From assembly GCA_934693165.1 (NCBI GenBank), contig CAKUUX010000004.1, positions 62,001-126,000 on the forward strand: DNA of 64,000 bases. Reading direction: 5' to 3'. The notes beneath the pieces were generated by a model, which ran no database searches, was not told the DNA's origin, and was given only the letters and a program-made list of their open reading frames with translations. This document shows, one piece after another, positions 44,987-54,645 of the stretch; the first letter of the stretch is position 1; each line of letters opens with the position of its first letter. Source of the stretch: an uncultured Candidatus Melainabacteria bacterium. Lineage in GTDB: Bacteria > Cyanobacteriota > Vampirovibrionia > Gastranaerophilales > Gastranaerophilaceae. Both the position numbers and the translations under genes were made by a program.

Positions 44987-46023
44987 CAAATATACATACA
45001 ATCGCCATAAGAGTAGAAACGATATTTCTCTTCTATAGCAGATTTGTATGCTTCAAATACAAAATCTTTACCTGCAAGAGCACTAATTAACATCAATAAA
45101 GTTGATTTTGGTAAGTGAAAATTTGTAATTAAATTATCTACTACTTTAAACTCATAAGGTGGGTAAATAAATAATCTTGAAGCTGACTTACAAGCTTTAA
45201 TTTCACCAAATTGTTGATACGCAGTTTCAAGTGTTCGAACAGAAGTTGTACCAACTGCAACAAGTTTCTTACCTTTTGCCTTTGCATTGTTAATTATATC
45301 AGCAGTTTCTTGTGAAATTTCAAATTCTTCTGAATCCATTTTATGGTCTAAGACATTTTCACACTTAACAGGTCTAAAAGTACCTAGACCGACTGTTAAA
45401 TTAACATAGGCAATCTCAACGCCTTTATTTTTAAGTTTTTCTAAAATTTCTTTTGTAAAATGAAGTCCAGCAGTTGGAGCAGCAACTGAACCTTCATTTT
45501 TAGCATAAACTGTTTGGTAACGGTCATAATCAAGCTTTTTACGTTCGTCATCAGTCATTTTACGTTCAATGTAAGGTGGAAGTGGAATGTTTCCAACCTT
45601 ATCTAAAATTTCATAAAGTATTCCGTCATAAATTAGTTCAACCAACCATTTGCCGTCACCTAAATTTTCTATAGCTTTAGCAGAAAGGCAATCAGCTATC
45701 TTTATAACCATACCTTCTTTAATTCTTTTTGAAGGTTTTACAAGAGCCTCCCAAACCTTTTCTTCTTTTTGTTTAAGCAAAAAGATTTCTATAAAAGCAC
45801 CTGTATCTTTATGACCATAAAGTCGAGCAGGAATAACCTTTGTATTATTCAAAACTAAAATACAATTATCATCTAAATAATCAACAATGTCATAAAAATG
45901 TTTATGATAAAATTTGTGTTCTTCTCTATTTAACACCATCATGCGTGAATTTTCACGTTTCTCACTTGGTGTTTGAGCAATTAATTCTTCAGGTAAATCA
46001 TAATCAAATTCTGAAACTAACAT
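44983..46023 (-). CDS. queA: S-adenosylmethionine:tRNA ribosyltransferase-isomerase QueA
   Basis: 346 aa. It makes epoxyqueuosine on tRNA from preQ1 by transfer of the ribosyl group of SAM. N-terminal FDYDLPEELIAQTPSEKRENSRMMVL, VAAPTAGLHFT and VGLGTFRPV are diagnostic. Last gene of a minus-strand block after yidC, separated by 9 bp. Confidence 0.96.
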   Translation of the reverse strand: MLVSEFDYDLPEELIAQTPSEKRENSRMMVLNREEHKFYHKHFYDIVDYLDDNCILVLNNTKVIPARLYGHKDTGAFIEIFLLKQKEEKVWEALVKPSKRIKEGMVIKIADCLSAKAIENLGDGKWLVELIYDGILYEILDKVGNIPLPPYIERKMTDDERKKLDYDRYQTVYAKNEGSVAAPTAGLHFTKEILEKLKNKGVEIAYVNLTVGLGTFRPVKCENVLDHKMDSEEFEISQETADIINNAKAKGKKLVAVGTTSVRTLETAYQQFGEIKACKSASRLFIYPPYEFKVVDNLITNFHLPKSTLLMLISALAGKDFVFEAYKSAIEEKYRFYSYGDCMYIC

Positions 46024-46032
46024 TTTTAATTA

Positions 46033-47115
46033 TTACTCTTTCGGTTCAATTTTTTTTGCTTTTGCAACAATATCATCGTCAATACGTTGTTTCTTTTCTT
46101 CTTCTTCTTTATCCATTTGTTTGTTAATAACAACTGTTTGAACGACTTGGAATACGTTAGAAACAACTAAGTATAACAATACCCCTGCAGGGATTGGAAT
46201 AAAGATAAATGTTGCAGTTAACATTATTGGCATAAACGTATTCATAGATTTTTGCATTGCTTGTTGAGCTGGATCAATTTTTTGATTTTTGTTTGTTGCC
46301 ATCATAACTTTTTGGCTGAATACCATTGTTAAACCAAATAATACAATTAACAATAATACGTCATAGTGCAAGCTGTTTTTAACAGGAATAGAAGGCATTG
46401 AGTTAATCAAGATACCGTCTTTTCTTTCAAAAGTTGCATCTTCCGATTCTTTAGTTTGCATATTTGTAACTTTAACTTCTGCTTTTTGAATTTTATCAAG
46501 TTGAGAGAATTTTAAATCTAAACTGTCTAAACTGATTTTGAAATCAATAGGTTCTCCAGGGATTAAATCACCTTGGATACTTAAAGCTTTATTAGGTTTT
46601 TCAATTTTAACAGAATCTAACTCAGTACCATCATTGAAATAAACTTTAGCAGTTTTGTTCAACATAAAAGTATCATATTTAGCTGCACCCATTGTGCCAT
46701 CATTTGAAATACCTGCACTTGTTTTTAATGTTGAATCAAGTCTGTTGATAAACAAGAAAGACGTATCACCAGCCATTGAAATAAACTGTGGACTCATTAA
46801 TGAAGTATATAATAAAATGAAAATAGGCATTTGAATAAGTAATGGAAAACATCCAGCCATTGGATTAAATTTGTGCTCCTTATAGAAATCCATCATTTTC
46901 TTTTGCATTAATTGTGGGTCATTTTTGTATCTATCTTGAATAGCTTTCATTTTTGGTTGAAGAGTTTGCATAATTCTCATAGAACGTTGTTGAGAAACCC
47001 CCAAAGGCCACATCAAAACTCTTATTACAACTGTTAACAAGATAATACCTACACCAAAACCACCAACTACCGATAGTGATTTTAACAATTTTATCATTAA
47101 TGTTACGAAATCCAT
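46033..47115 (-). CDS. yidC: Membrane protein insertase YidC/OxaA with internal insertion
   Basis: 360 aa; inserts membrane proteins. The core has VVIRVLMWPL with the groove Arg (R32), the helical hairpin QQRSMRIMQTLQPKMKAIQDRY (about 42-63) and FNPMAGCFPLLIQMPIF (about 83-99). About 110 residues (130-240) are inserted after the helix at 93-108, before YDVLLLIVLFGLTM. Classical proteobacterial YidC has its extra domain before the core instead. Three more helices and a Lys-rich tail follow. A similar insertion is known to me from cyanobacterial YidC. Confidence 0.92.
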   Translation of the reverse strand: MDFVTLMIKLLKSLSVVGGFGVGIILLTVVIRVLMWPLGVSQQRSMRIMQTLQPKMKAIQDRYKNDPQLMQKKMMDFYKEHKFNPMAGCFPLLIQMPIFILLYTSLMSPQFISMAGDTSFLFINRLDSTLKTSAGISNDGTMGAAKYDTFMLNKTAKVYFNDGTELDSVKIEKPNKALSIQGDLIPGEPIDFKISLDSLDLKFSQLDKIQKAEVKVTNMQTKESEDATFERKDGILINSMPSIPVKNSLHYDVLLLIVLFGLTMVFSQKVMMATNKNQKIDPAQQAMQKSMNTFMPIMLTATFIFIPIPAGVLLYLVVSNVFQVVQTVVINKQMDKEEEEKKQRIDDDIVAKAKKIEPKE

Positions 47116-47195
47116 TATTATTTCCTCAAATCTTTTTTATTTCCCTAATCTAACTTTGTCTAGGATACCTTAAACACAATATCCCGTCAAGAAAT

Positions 47196-47492
47196 TTAGT
47201 TATTATTGTTTTCTAATGCGCTTTTTAGAGCTTTTTCTAAAACAACAATTTTTTGTTCTAAAACTTCTACTTTTGATGAATTTTCTGTATCAGAAATATC
47301 AATTTTTTCAACTTGTCTTTTATAACTTTTCAATTTATCATTCAAAAGTATAACGAATGACTGCATATACAAAATACCTGCAACAAGACCAATAACACCT
47401 GATACAGCTATCCATTTATTTTGTAATCTATAAGAAATATATGCAATTACGGCAACTAACGATATAGTCATTATTTTAAATAAAATTTTCAA
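47196..47492 (-). CDS. Small membrane protein with two helices and a coiled coil
   Basis: 98 aa. Two membrane helices (MTISLVAVIAYISYRL and AVSGVIGLVAGILYMQSF) precede a coiled coil (about 60-98, EVLEQKIVVLEKALKSALEN). Unrecognised. It overlaps rluD by 4 nt, so it is translated with it. Confidence 0.75.
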   Translation of the reverse strand: MKILFKIMTISLVAVIAYISYRLQNKWIAVSGVIGLVAGILYMQSFVILLNDKLKSYKRQVEKIDISDTENSSKVEVLEQKIVVLEKALKSALENNNN

Positions 47493-48397
47493 TTTTTACT
47501 CCTCAAGTATCTAAGTACCTTCTCTAATTTCTTGTCTTTATCAATTTGTACGTTTATTATCTCATCAGAAAAAGGCTTTGTAAAGGTCAAACTATAAGCC
47601 ATCAAAACTTGTTCTTGCGTATGGATTTTAGAAATTCCTGCGCCATACAAAGTGTCGTTTAAAACAGGATGTCCTATTGATGCCATGTGAACTCTAATTT
47701 GATGAGTTCTACCTGTTTTTAATTCTAATTCTATAAACGTATTTTCTTTAAATCTTTCTAAAACAGTATAATAAGTTAAACTATCTCGTCCACCTTCAAC
47801 AATATCCATTCTTTGAGGATTTTTAAGACATCTACCAATAGGTTTATTAATTACGCCATTATCCTCATCAATAACACCTTTTACAACTGCATAATATTTT
47901 CGTATTGCAGTTTTCTCTTTAATTTGTTTTTGTAAAAACTCATGAGTTTTATTGTTTTTTGCTACCATTAAAAGCCCTGAAGTATTTCTATCCAAACGAT
48001 GTACAATACCTCTTCTAAATTCTCCACCTATATCAGACAAGGTTTCAGGACAATAATTCAAAAGAGCATTTACTAAAGTTCCAGAATTTTCTTTCCCAGC
48101 AGGATGAGTCAACATGCCAGAAGGCTTGTTCACGACAAGCATATTTTCATCTTCATAAACTATATCAAGCTTTATATCCTCTGCCTCTAATGGCTTAACC
48201 TCAAAAACTGATTTATCAAAAGAAACTTTATCCTTTTCTTTTAAGGAATACGACGGCTTTTTAGGCTTTTCATTCACCAAAACAAGACCTTTTTTTATAG
48301 CATCTTGCACAACTTCTCTTGATATATCTGAAAACATTTCTGATACAAATTTATCAAGTCTTTTATGTTCTTCGTTTTCGTCTACTAAATATTCCAT
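47489..48397 (-). CDS. rluD: 23S rRNA pseudouridine synthase, RluD family
   Basis: 302 aa. An N-terminal S4 domain (RLDKFVSEMFSDISREVVQDAI, about 14-35) is followed by the RluA/RluD catalytic core with GIVHRLDRNTSGLLMVAK (catalytic Asp) and RTHQIRVHMASIGHPV. It modifies uridines in helix 69 of 23S rRNA if true RluD. It follows lspA by one base, and a small membrane gene overlaps its end. Confidence 0.92.
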   Translation of the reverse strand: MEYLVDENEEHKRLDKFVSEMFSDISREVVQDAIKKGLVLVNEKPKKPSYSLKEKDKVSFDKSVFEVKPLEAEDIKLDIVYEDENMLVVNKPSGMLTHPAGKENSGTLVNALLNYCPETLSDIGGEFRRGIVHRLDRNTSGLLMVAKNNKTHEFLQKQIKEKTAIRKYYAVVKGVIDEDNGVINKPIGRCLKNPQRMDIVEGGRDSLTYYTVLERFKENTFIELELKTGRTHQIRVHMASIGHPVLNDTLYGAGISKIHTQEQVLMAYSLTFTKPFSDEIINVQIDKDKKLEKVLRYLRSKN

Positions 48398-48398
48398 T

Positions 48399-48917
48399 TT
48401 ATATATTCTTCAAAATATTTTTGTGTAATAACAAAATTATTATAGCAACCACACTAATGTTTATAGCCATATCAGAGAAGTTAAAGATTGGAAATTCAAC
48501 AAAAGTCAATTGAATAAAATCTCTAACATAACCTAAAAATATACGCTCATATAAATTGCAGAAAATACCTGACATCAATAATGATGACCAGAACACAGCT
48601 TTCATTGATAACGTAGTCAAGTTATTAACCGTATAAACTAAAACAACAAGTAAAGCAATGACTGAAAGAATAGTAACAGCATAAGGATAGCCTTCTAATA
48701 AGCTAAAAGCTGCACCAGTATTTTGAACATATCTAAGCGCAAAAACAGGATTTGAAACAACAAGCCCTAAATCCATTTCTTCCAATAGCATATCTGTTAA
48801 ATACATATTTGATGCGATAAAGAAAACCAAAGTAATAATCAAATAAGTCATTTTACTGATTATAGGTTGTTCTTGTGCTTTTTTTGATATTCTAGTTCTT
48901 CTTTTCTTTTTCGCCAT
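48399..48917 (-). CDS. lspA: Lipoprotein signal peptidase LspA
   Basis: 172 aa, cleaves prolipoprotein signal peptides. Four membrane helices, N66-T-G-A-A-F, and the two catalytic Asp in VRD133F and FSD149. The usual GNLxDR is C-N121-L-Y-E124-R, so Glu replaces a conserved Asp. An extra polar N-terminus (KKKRRTRISKKAQEQ) is not typical. It overlaps the upstream gene by 26 nt and precedes rluD by one base, a common pairing. Confidence 0.93.
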   Translation of the reverse strand: MAKKKRRTRISKKAQEQPIISKMTYLIITLVFFIASNMYLTDMLLEEMDLGLVVSNPVFALRYVQNTGAAFSLLEGYPYAVTILSVIALLVVLVYTVNNLTTLSMKAVFWSSLLMSGIFCNLYERIFLGYVRDFIQLTFVEFPIFNFSDMAINISVVAIIILLLHKNILKNI

Positions 48918-49770
48918 TATCTTTTACCGTAATAAATTTATTTTCAGGTACAACGTTAACTCTATTTATAATATAGCCAACACCTGTTAAAAGCGTTTCT
49001 ACTTGCTTATCTTTTGTAAGCATGGGCTTTGTAATACAATAAGTTGCAACAACATATTCATTCAAGTTATCTTTATTTGATTTAAAAACTCTTTCTAAAA
49101 TACCGTCTTGAGGAACTTTTCTATAAACCTCTTCTGCATTTTTATGAGGATAAATAATTTTTTCTTGACCTATTGTCGCAATGACAAAAGAATCTCTAGG
49201 AACACCTTGAACATTGAAAGTTACAACATAATCTTTGTTAGCTAAAATTCTATTTGGCGCATAAAATTTTATATCCAAATCTTTTGCTTTTTCAAAAGAT
49301 AAAACTGTTTGTTCATCTACAACATAATCAGAAACAAATTTCCAACTACCTCTAGTATGTTCCAAATAATAAACTACATTTGAAACACTTTTTAAATCAC
49401 CCATAACAGATTTACTATCAATCTTTTCGGTAGTTGTACCACTTAAGATTTCTTCTACTTCTGCAATTGCATAATTGCCGTTAATTTCAATATTTTTAAT
49501 GTTCATCTGATGTTTAATATCAGAATATTTTTTCCAAGTCTTATTAACAATATCGATATAAACCTTTTTTGGCATTGCATCTACGGTAATATATTCATCT
49601 GCATGCAAACTTTTTATACCATCAATGTTTTGTTCATTTTCGTATTTAACATACTCATTTAAAACAGCTCTAACTTCTTTTAATGCAGTCTGCTGACCAG
49701 TAACAACTTTCGCATTAACAGTTGGTGCTAAAAATAATATAAAAATAATTGTTAAAATAATCTTTTTCAT
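48892..49770 (-). CDS. Secreted NTF2/SnoaL-like protein
   Basis: 292 aa. The signal peptide is IILTIIFILFLAPTVNAK. A cone-shaped NTF2-like domain (about 25-160, with DEYITVDAMPKK and GSWKFVSDYVVDE) is followed by a beta-rich second domain (about 175-270). No catalytic residues stand out. Start is supported by the signal peptide. It is 14 bp after fliI on the minus strand and overlaps lspA by 26 nt. Function unknown. Confidence 0.75.
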   Translation of the reverse strand: MKKIILTIIFILFLAPTVNAKVVTGQQTALKEVRAVLNEYVKYENEQNIDGIKSLHADEYITVDAMPKKVYIDIVNKTWKKYSDIKHQMNIKNIEINGNYAIAEVEEILSGTTTEKIDSKSVMGDLKSVSNVVYYLEHTRGSWKFVSDYVVDEQTVLSFEKAKDLDIKFYAPNRILANKDYVVTFNVQGVPRDSFVIATIGQEKIIYPHKNAEEVYRKVPQDGILERVFKSNKDNLNEYVVATYCITKPMLTKDKQVETLLTGVGYIINRVNVVPENKFITVKDNGEKEKKN

Positions 49771-49784
49771 AAATTCATTATACC

Positions 49785-51134
49785 TTAAACATCTACATTT
49801 GCCATCATATCAATAAGAGTACTAATTGTTGTATCCATACTTACAATATCAGTTGTTCTTTGTTGTAAAAAACCATTGATTTGAGGCATCATTTGAATAG
49901 CAATATCAAGAGTAGGGTTAGAACCTTGTTGATACATACCAACATCAATTAAGTCCTTATTTTCTCTATATAACGCCAAAAGCTTACGCATTTTACCTGC
50001 AGCAGCCTTGTGTTCAGGAGAAGCAATCGCACTCATCAAACGGGAAATACTACCAAGAACGTCAATCGCAGGGTAGTGGTTAGCTTCGGCTACTTTTCTT
50101 GATAAGAAAATGTGACCGTCTGTAATACCACGCACCGTATCTACAATAGGGTCATTAATATCGTCACCTTCCATAAGTACTGTATAGAAAGCTGTAATAG
50201 AACCTTTCGGACTGTTACCTGCTCTTTCAAGAACTTTTTGTAACCATGAGAAAATTGAAGGTGGATAACCTTTCATTGTAGGAGGTTCACCCAATGACAA
50301 CCCCACTTCACGACCTGCCATTGCACAACGAGTAATTGTGTCGGTCATTAAGAAAACTTTTTTACCCTGATCACGGAAATATTCACAAACAGCAGTCGCT
50401 GCCAATAAACATTTTTGACGAATCAAAGGAGGTTGGTCACCTGTTGCGCAAACAAGAACTGATTTTTTCATACCCTCTTCGCCAAGAGCATCTTCAATGA
50501 ATTCTTTAACCTCACGACCACGTTCACCAATCAGTGCAACTACGTTTACGTCGGCATCAGAATTTCTTGCAATCATACCTAAAAGTGTTGATTTACCAAC
50601 CCCAGAACCTGCGAACAAACCCATACGTTGTCCACAACCAAAAGTTAAACAACTGTCTATTGCTCTAACACCTGTTGAGAACATTTCCGTAATAATAGGT
50701 CTTTCAAACGGACTTGGAGGAGGCCCTTCAATACTTCGCCATTGCGCATTCGATAAATCTAACGGATGACCGTCCATAGGATTTCCCATAGGATCAATCA
50801 ATCTTCCTAATAAAAATTCACCAACTGGTATCGTAATTGGTTGACCAGTTGAAGATACTAAACAACCTTGACCAATTCCGTTACCATCTAATAGCAAAAG
50901 TAATTGAGCAACTTCGCCTTTAAATGCGGCAACTTCTGCAGGTTTCTTTTCACCAGTATTTGTTTCAATATAGCACAAATCACCAATTTTCAACCCTGGA
51001 AGTTTAACTTCTACAGTCAAACCCAATAATTTTGATACAGTACCTTTATATTGATACAAACAAGTATTATCAATAACTTGTTTTGCTCGTTTTTTTATAC
51101 TGTCTATTCTCTCTTGGTCAATTTCATCAAACAT
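49785..51134 (-). CDS. fliI: Flagellar/type III export ATPase FliI
   Basis: 449 aa, F1-beta-like ATPase that powers export of rod, hook and filament substrates. Walker A AGSGVGKS (175-182), ALIGERGREVKEF, and the family signatures GEPPTMKGYPPSIFSWL and DEHIFLSR-like GHIFLSRKVAEANHYPAIDVLGSISRL. It is an orphan among polA, lspA and rluD, apart from the rod genes at 27500. SctN is the alternative name if an injectisome exists; FliI fits the rod genes. It has its own -10 box 7 nt before the ATG. Confidence 0.93.
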   Translation of the reverse strand: MFDEIDQERIDSIKKRAKQVIDNTCLYQYKGTVSKLLGLTVEVKLPGLKIGDLCYIETNTGEKKPAEVAAFKGEVAQLLLLLDGNGIGQGCLVSSTGQPITIPVGEFLLGRLIDPMGNPMDGHPLDLSNAQWRSIEGPPPSPFERPIITEMFSTGVRAIDSCLTFGCGQRMGLFAGSGVGKSTLLGMIARNSDADVNVVALIGERGREVKEFIEDALGEEGMKKSVLVCATGDQPPLIRQKCLLAATAVCEYFRDQGKKVFLMTDTITRCAMAGREVGLSLGEPPTMKGYPPSIFSWLQKVLERAGNSPKGSITAFYTVLMEGDDINDPIVDTVRGITDGHIFLSRKVAEANHYPAIDVLGSISRLMSAIASPEHKAAAGKMRKLLALYRENKDLIDVGMYQQGSNPTLDIAIQMMPQINGFLQQRTTDIVSMDTTISTLIDMMANVDV

Positions 51135-51141
51135 AATTGGT

Positions 51142-51150
51142 ATTATATCA
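51142..51150 (-). promoter_or_regulatory. Extended -10 promoter of fliI, leaderless type
   Basis: On the minus strand TGATATAAT, then 7 nt to the ATG, no Shine-Dalgarno. It would allow fliI to be expressed apart from polA upstream. Confidence 0.5.
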
Positions 51151-51156
51151 CTTTTT

Positions 51157-51795
51157 TTAAATTTTAGTAATTTCTGAATTTACATTCAAATCAATGTACT
51201 TGAATATATTATTAACAATTCCTGCAGGGAAGTAATAATTATTGTTTGCAGGGGTAATCTTAATTATAGAAATTTTTTTATCAACAGTTGCAACGCTTAA
51301 CAAAAATTGTTTTTTCACAACAGAAAATAAAACATAACCACTTTTTGTTTGCATTTCATCAATTGCAAATTTGTTTGCACTAATTGAAGCTACTGCTAGA
51401 TAAAATAACTTTTCAGCCTCCATAGGAAAAATTTTTGTACAATTCTGAAAAGAAATCATTTGTGGCGTTGTTTGAGAAACCTGTTGAGTAGCTACAGGAG
51501 TAGGACGCACAGAAGTTGTTGTATAATTTACGGCAGGAGTTGTTTTTGGAGCCGAAATATTCAATGTAGCGTTTTTAACTATTGGCGCATTTGTTGTCTG
51601 GTTCATTTTTGGAACATAGTTAACAGAAGGAGTTAAAGTTTGAACAGGTTTTGAAGGAGGTTCAACAATATGAGGTTTGATTACAGGAGCAGAACTGAAA
51701 ATTGGTTCAGCCTTAATTACCTCTGCTGAATACCCTACAGAAGTTAACATACAAAATATCAATGCTATGCCTAATGTTTTTACTGTTCTTGCCAT
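51157..51795 (-). CDS. Secreted Pro/Thr/Val-rich protein, unrecognised
   Basis: 212 aa. Signal peptide LGIALIFCMLTSVGYSAE, a disordered linker rich in Pro, Thr and Val (about 28-115), and a small C-terminal domain (about 115-212, SFQNCTKIFPMEAEKLFYLAV). It overlaps polA by 16 nt and precedes fliI by 22 bp. A periplasmic or surface role is implied by the signal only. Confidence 0.72.
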   Translation of the reverse strand: MARTVKTLGIALIFCMLTSVGYSAEVIKAEPIFSSAPVIKPHIVEPPSKPVQTLTPSVNYVPKMNQTTNAPIVKNATLNISAPKTTPAVNYTTTSVRPTPVATQQVSQTTPQMISFQNCTKIFPMEAEKLFYLAVASISANKFAIDEMQTKSGYVLFSVVKKQFLLSVATVDKKISIIKITPANNNYYFPAGIVNNIFKYIDLNVNSEITKI

Positions 51796-54578
51796 GTTCT
51801 ACCTAAGTTTACATCAACTTTCAAAGGAATTGCAAGAGGTTGATTTAATTCCATAGCCTTTACTACAATTTCTTTTACTTCATCTTGTTCTTCTTTTTGA
51901 ACTTCAATTACAAGTTCATCATGCACTTGCATAACCATTTTAGATTTTAAATTATGATTATTCAATTGTCTATATGTTTCAATCATTGCAAGCTTAATCA
52001 AATCTGCTGCAGTACCTTGTAAAGGTTGATTGATTGCTGCACGTTTACCAAACTCTCTTATCATGTGATTTGGACTAGATAATTCATTTTGAACATATCT
52101 TTTTCTGCCAAAAATTGTTTCTACATAACCGTGAGAAAGAGCAAACGCAACTGTATTTTCCATATAGCTATGCACTCTTGGATATGTCATAAAATATCTA
52201 TCAATAAAATCTTGAGCTTCGTTTGCAGAAATACCCAACGCTTTTGCTAAACCGTATTTTGTTTGACCATATATAATACCAAAATTTACAGCCTTTGATT
52301 TGTAACGCATTTCCTTGGTAACTTCTTCTACTGGAACACCAAAAACTTTTGAAGCAGTAATTGTATGAACGTCATGGTTTGTTCTAAAAGCTTCAATTAA
52401 ATTTTCGTCTTTTGAAACATGCGCCAATAATCTCAACTCAATTTGAGAATAATCGGCAGACAAGATAAGATTTTCTCTATTTCTTGGAATAATGCATGCT
52501 CTTAATTTGTTCCCCTCTTTTGTTCGTGTAGGGATATTTTGCAAATTAGGATTTGAAGAAGAAAGACGTCCTGTTGTAGTAACAGTTTGATTATAAGTTG
52601 TATGAACTCTTTCATCTCTATCAATCAATTCTGGCAAAGAATCTGTATAAGTATTTTTTAATTTTGCATATTTTCTAACTTCAAGAATATATTTGCAAAT
52701 TTCATGTTCCTCTGCAAGTTCTTCTAAAACTTCAGCTCCAGTTGATTTCTTTTTCTTCTTGCCTTTTAATTCAAGCTTATCAAACAAAATCTCGCTAACC
52801 TGTTTTGGCGAATTGATGTTAAAAGTTTCACCTGCGATTTGGTAAATCTTTTCCTCATAATCTTTGATTTCTGCTTCCATTTCTTTTGAAAGTTCTTGAA
52901 GATAATCTTTATCCATAGAAACTCCAACAAATTCCATATCTGCAAGAACATAAAGAAGAGGAATTTCAAAATCGCTCAGCAATTTTAATTCTTTTTCGTC
53001 CAAATTTTCTTTCCAATATTTAGAAAGTTCAAAAGTTACAAAAGCTCTATCAGAAGAAAATCTGAACAATTCATCTTCCATAGCTCTTTTGTAGTCATAA
53101 ACATCTTTTTTAACCTTGATACTGTCAGGCATATTTTCCATAATATAACCAATAAAATTCAAAGCTTGAACATCAAGGTCATGTTTGTTTGCAGGATTTT
53201 TAATATAACTTGCCAAAGTTACATCAAATTCAATACCGTCTAGTGAAATGCCAACATTTTTTAAAATATTTATGTTGTCTTTACCGTTGTAAGTTATTTT
53301 TTTGATATTTTCGTCTTCAAAAATTTCTTTTAAATCAGATAAAACTTTTTCATTAGAAGGTACGTAATAGACTTTATCTTTTAGCGCAAAAGTTAAGGCA
53401 ATTATCTCATTATTTATAGCATTTTTAAAATTTGAAACAATATCAAGCGCAAATACTTTTTCCCCCTTTATTTTTGAAACAAGAGAAGAAATATCATCTT
53501 TTAAAATTTCTTTTTCATAAGCTAATGATTTGTCATTAACAATATCTTTAGCAACATCAGCAAACAGACCTAGTTGCATTGAACCATCAGCATTCTGAGT
53601 TGATTGAGGAGCATCAAACAAAGATTGTTGGGCTTGTTGAGGTTCTTCTTTAGATTTTTGTTGAATAGTTTCAATCTTTTCACCTTTGTTAAAAGCTCTC
53701 ATGATTTTATCAATATTTTTTATAAAAGAATTTAATTGATATTTTCTTAAAAACGCTAAAGATTCTTCCATATTAGGAAGTTCTACTTTTGCACTTTCAA
53801 AATCAAAATCTATATCAACATCTCTAACAATTGTAGCCAGCTTTTGACTCAATAAAGCCATCTCCTTGCCGTCACAAAGTTTTGTTTTAACAGAAGGTGG
53901 AGTAAGATTTTCACAATCTGCTAAAATATTTTCTAAAGTTTGATATTGTGCCAAAAGTTTTTGAGCAGTTTTTTCACCAATACCTTTAACTCCAGGGATA
54001 TTATCAGAAACATCACCTCTAAGAGCTTTATAATCTATAACTTGATTTGGATAAACTCCCCATTTTTCAAAAACTTTATCCCAATTATATTGAATTAATT
54101 TTCCACCATAAGGAATTAAAACCTGTGTTAGACCTTCTTTGTCAATTAATTGGAAAGAATCTTGGTCACCTGTAAGAATGTAGGTCTTATCACCTTTTTC
54201 AGACGCCATTTTACTAATAGTACCGATTAAATCATCTGCCTCAAAACCTTCTTTTGTATATATAGGAATATTAAAAGCTTTTAAACCCTCACAGATATAG
54301 CCTAATTGTTGGTGCAAAGAATCAGGCATAGCCTCTCTTTGTCCCTTATAATCATCGTACATATCCGTTCTAAAAGTATGGCGACTAACATCAAAAGTTA
54401 CAACAAGAGAATCTGGATTAATATTTTTATTTTCTAATAAATCAAAAATAGCTTTAAAAAAACCATATACAGCCCAAGTTTGAACATTGTCAGAAGTTTG
54501 CATATTAGTACGTTCCAGAGCATAATATTGTCTGAAAGCTAAAGCGTGTCCGTCAATTAAAATCAAAGTCTTTCCCAT
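51780..54578 (-). CDS. polA: DNA polymerase I with degenerate proofreading domain
   Basis: 932 aa. The N-terminal 5'-3' nuclease (ILIDGHALAFRQYY, KEGFEADDLIGT, TGDQDSFQL) is intact. The polymerase has DYSQIELRLLAH (motif A), the YKSKAVNFGIIYGQ helix (motif B) and MQVHDELVIEV (motif C). The 3'-5' exonuclease fold is present (about 373-520) but the acidic residues are gone: DxE is D379-I-V381, the middle Asp is N435, and YxxxD is F507-SSD-R511. It should repair and process Okazaki primers without proofreading. Confidence 0.95.
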   Translation of the reverse strand: MGKTLILIDGHALAFRQYYALERTNMQTSDNVQTWAVYGFFKAIFDLLENKNINPDSLVVTFDVSRHTFRTDMYDDYKGQREAMPDSLHQQLGYICEGLKAFNIPIYTKEGFEADDLIGTISKMASEKGDKTYILTGDQDSFQLIDKEGLTQVLIPYGGKLIQYNWDKVFEKWGVYPNQVIDYKALRGDVSDNIPGVKGIGEKTAQKLLAQYQTLENILADCENLTPPSVKTKLCDGKEMALLSQKLATIVRDVDIDFDFESAKVELPNMEESLAFLRKYQLNSFIKNIDKIMRAFNKGEKIETIQQKSKEEPQQAQQSLFDAPQSTQNADGSMQLGLFADVAKDIVNDKSLAYEKEILKDDISSLVSKIKGEKVFALDIVSNFKNAINNEIIALTFALKDKVYYVPSNEKVLSDLKEIFEDENIKKITYNGKDNINILKNVGISLDGIEFDVTLASYIKNPANKHDLDVQALNFIGYIMENMPDSIKVKKDVYDYKRAMEDELFRFSSDRAFVTFELSKYWKENLDEKELKLLSDFEIPLLYVLADMEFVGVSMDKDYLQELSKEMEAEIKDYEEKIYQIAGETFNINSPKQVSEILFDKLELKGKKKKKSTGAEVLEELAEEHEICKYILEVRKYAKLKNTYTDSLPELIDRDERVHTTYNQTVTTTGRLSSSNPNLQNIPTRTKEGNKLRACIIPRNRENLILSADYSQIELRLLAHVSKDENLIEAFRTNHDVHTITASKVFGVPVEEVTKEMRYKSKAVNFGIIYGQTKYGLAKALGISANEAQDFIDRYFMTYPRVHSYMENTVAFALSHGYVETIFGRKRYVQNELSSPNHMIREFGKRAAINQPLQGTAADLIKLAMIETYRQLNNHNLKSKMVMQVHDELVIEVQKEEQDEVKEIVVKAMELNQPLAIPLKVDVNLGRTWQEQ

Positions 54579-54645
54579 AGGGCTATTTTCTCATAAATTT
54601 TGATAAAAGACAAATGATTAACATACATTTGTAATCAATAATAAA

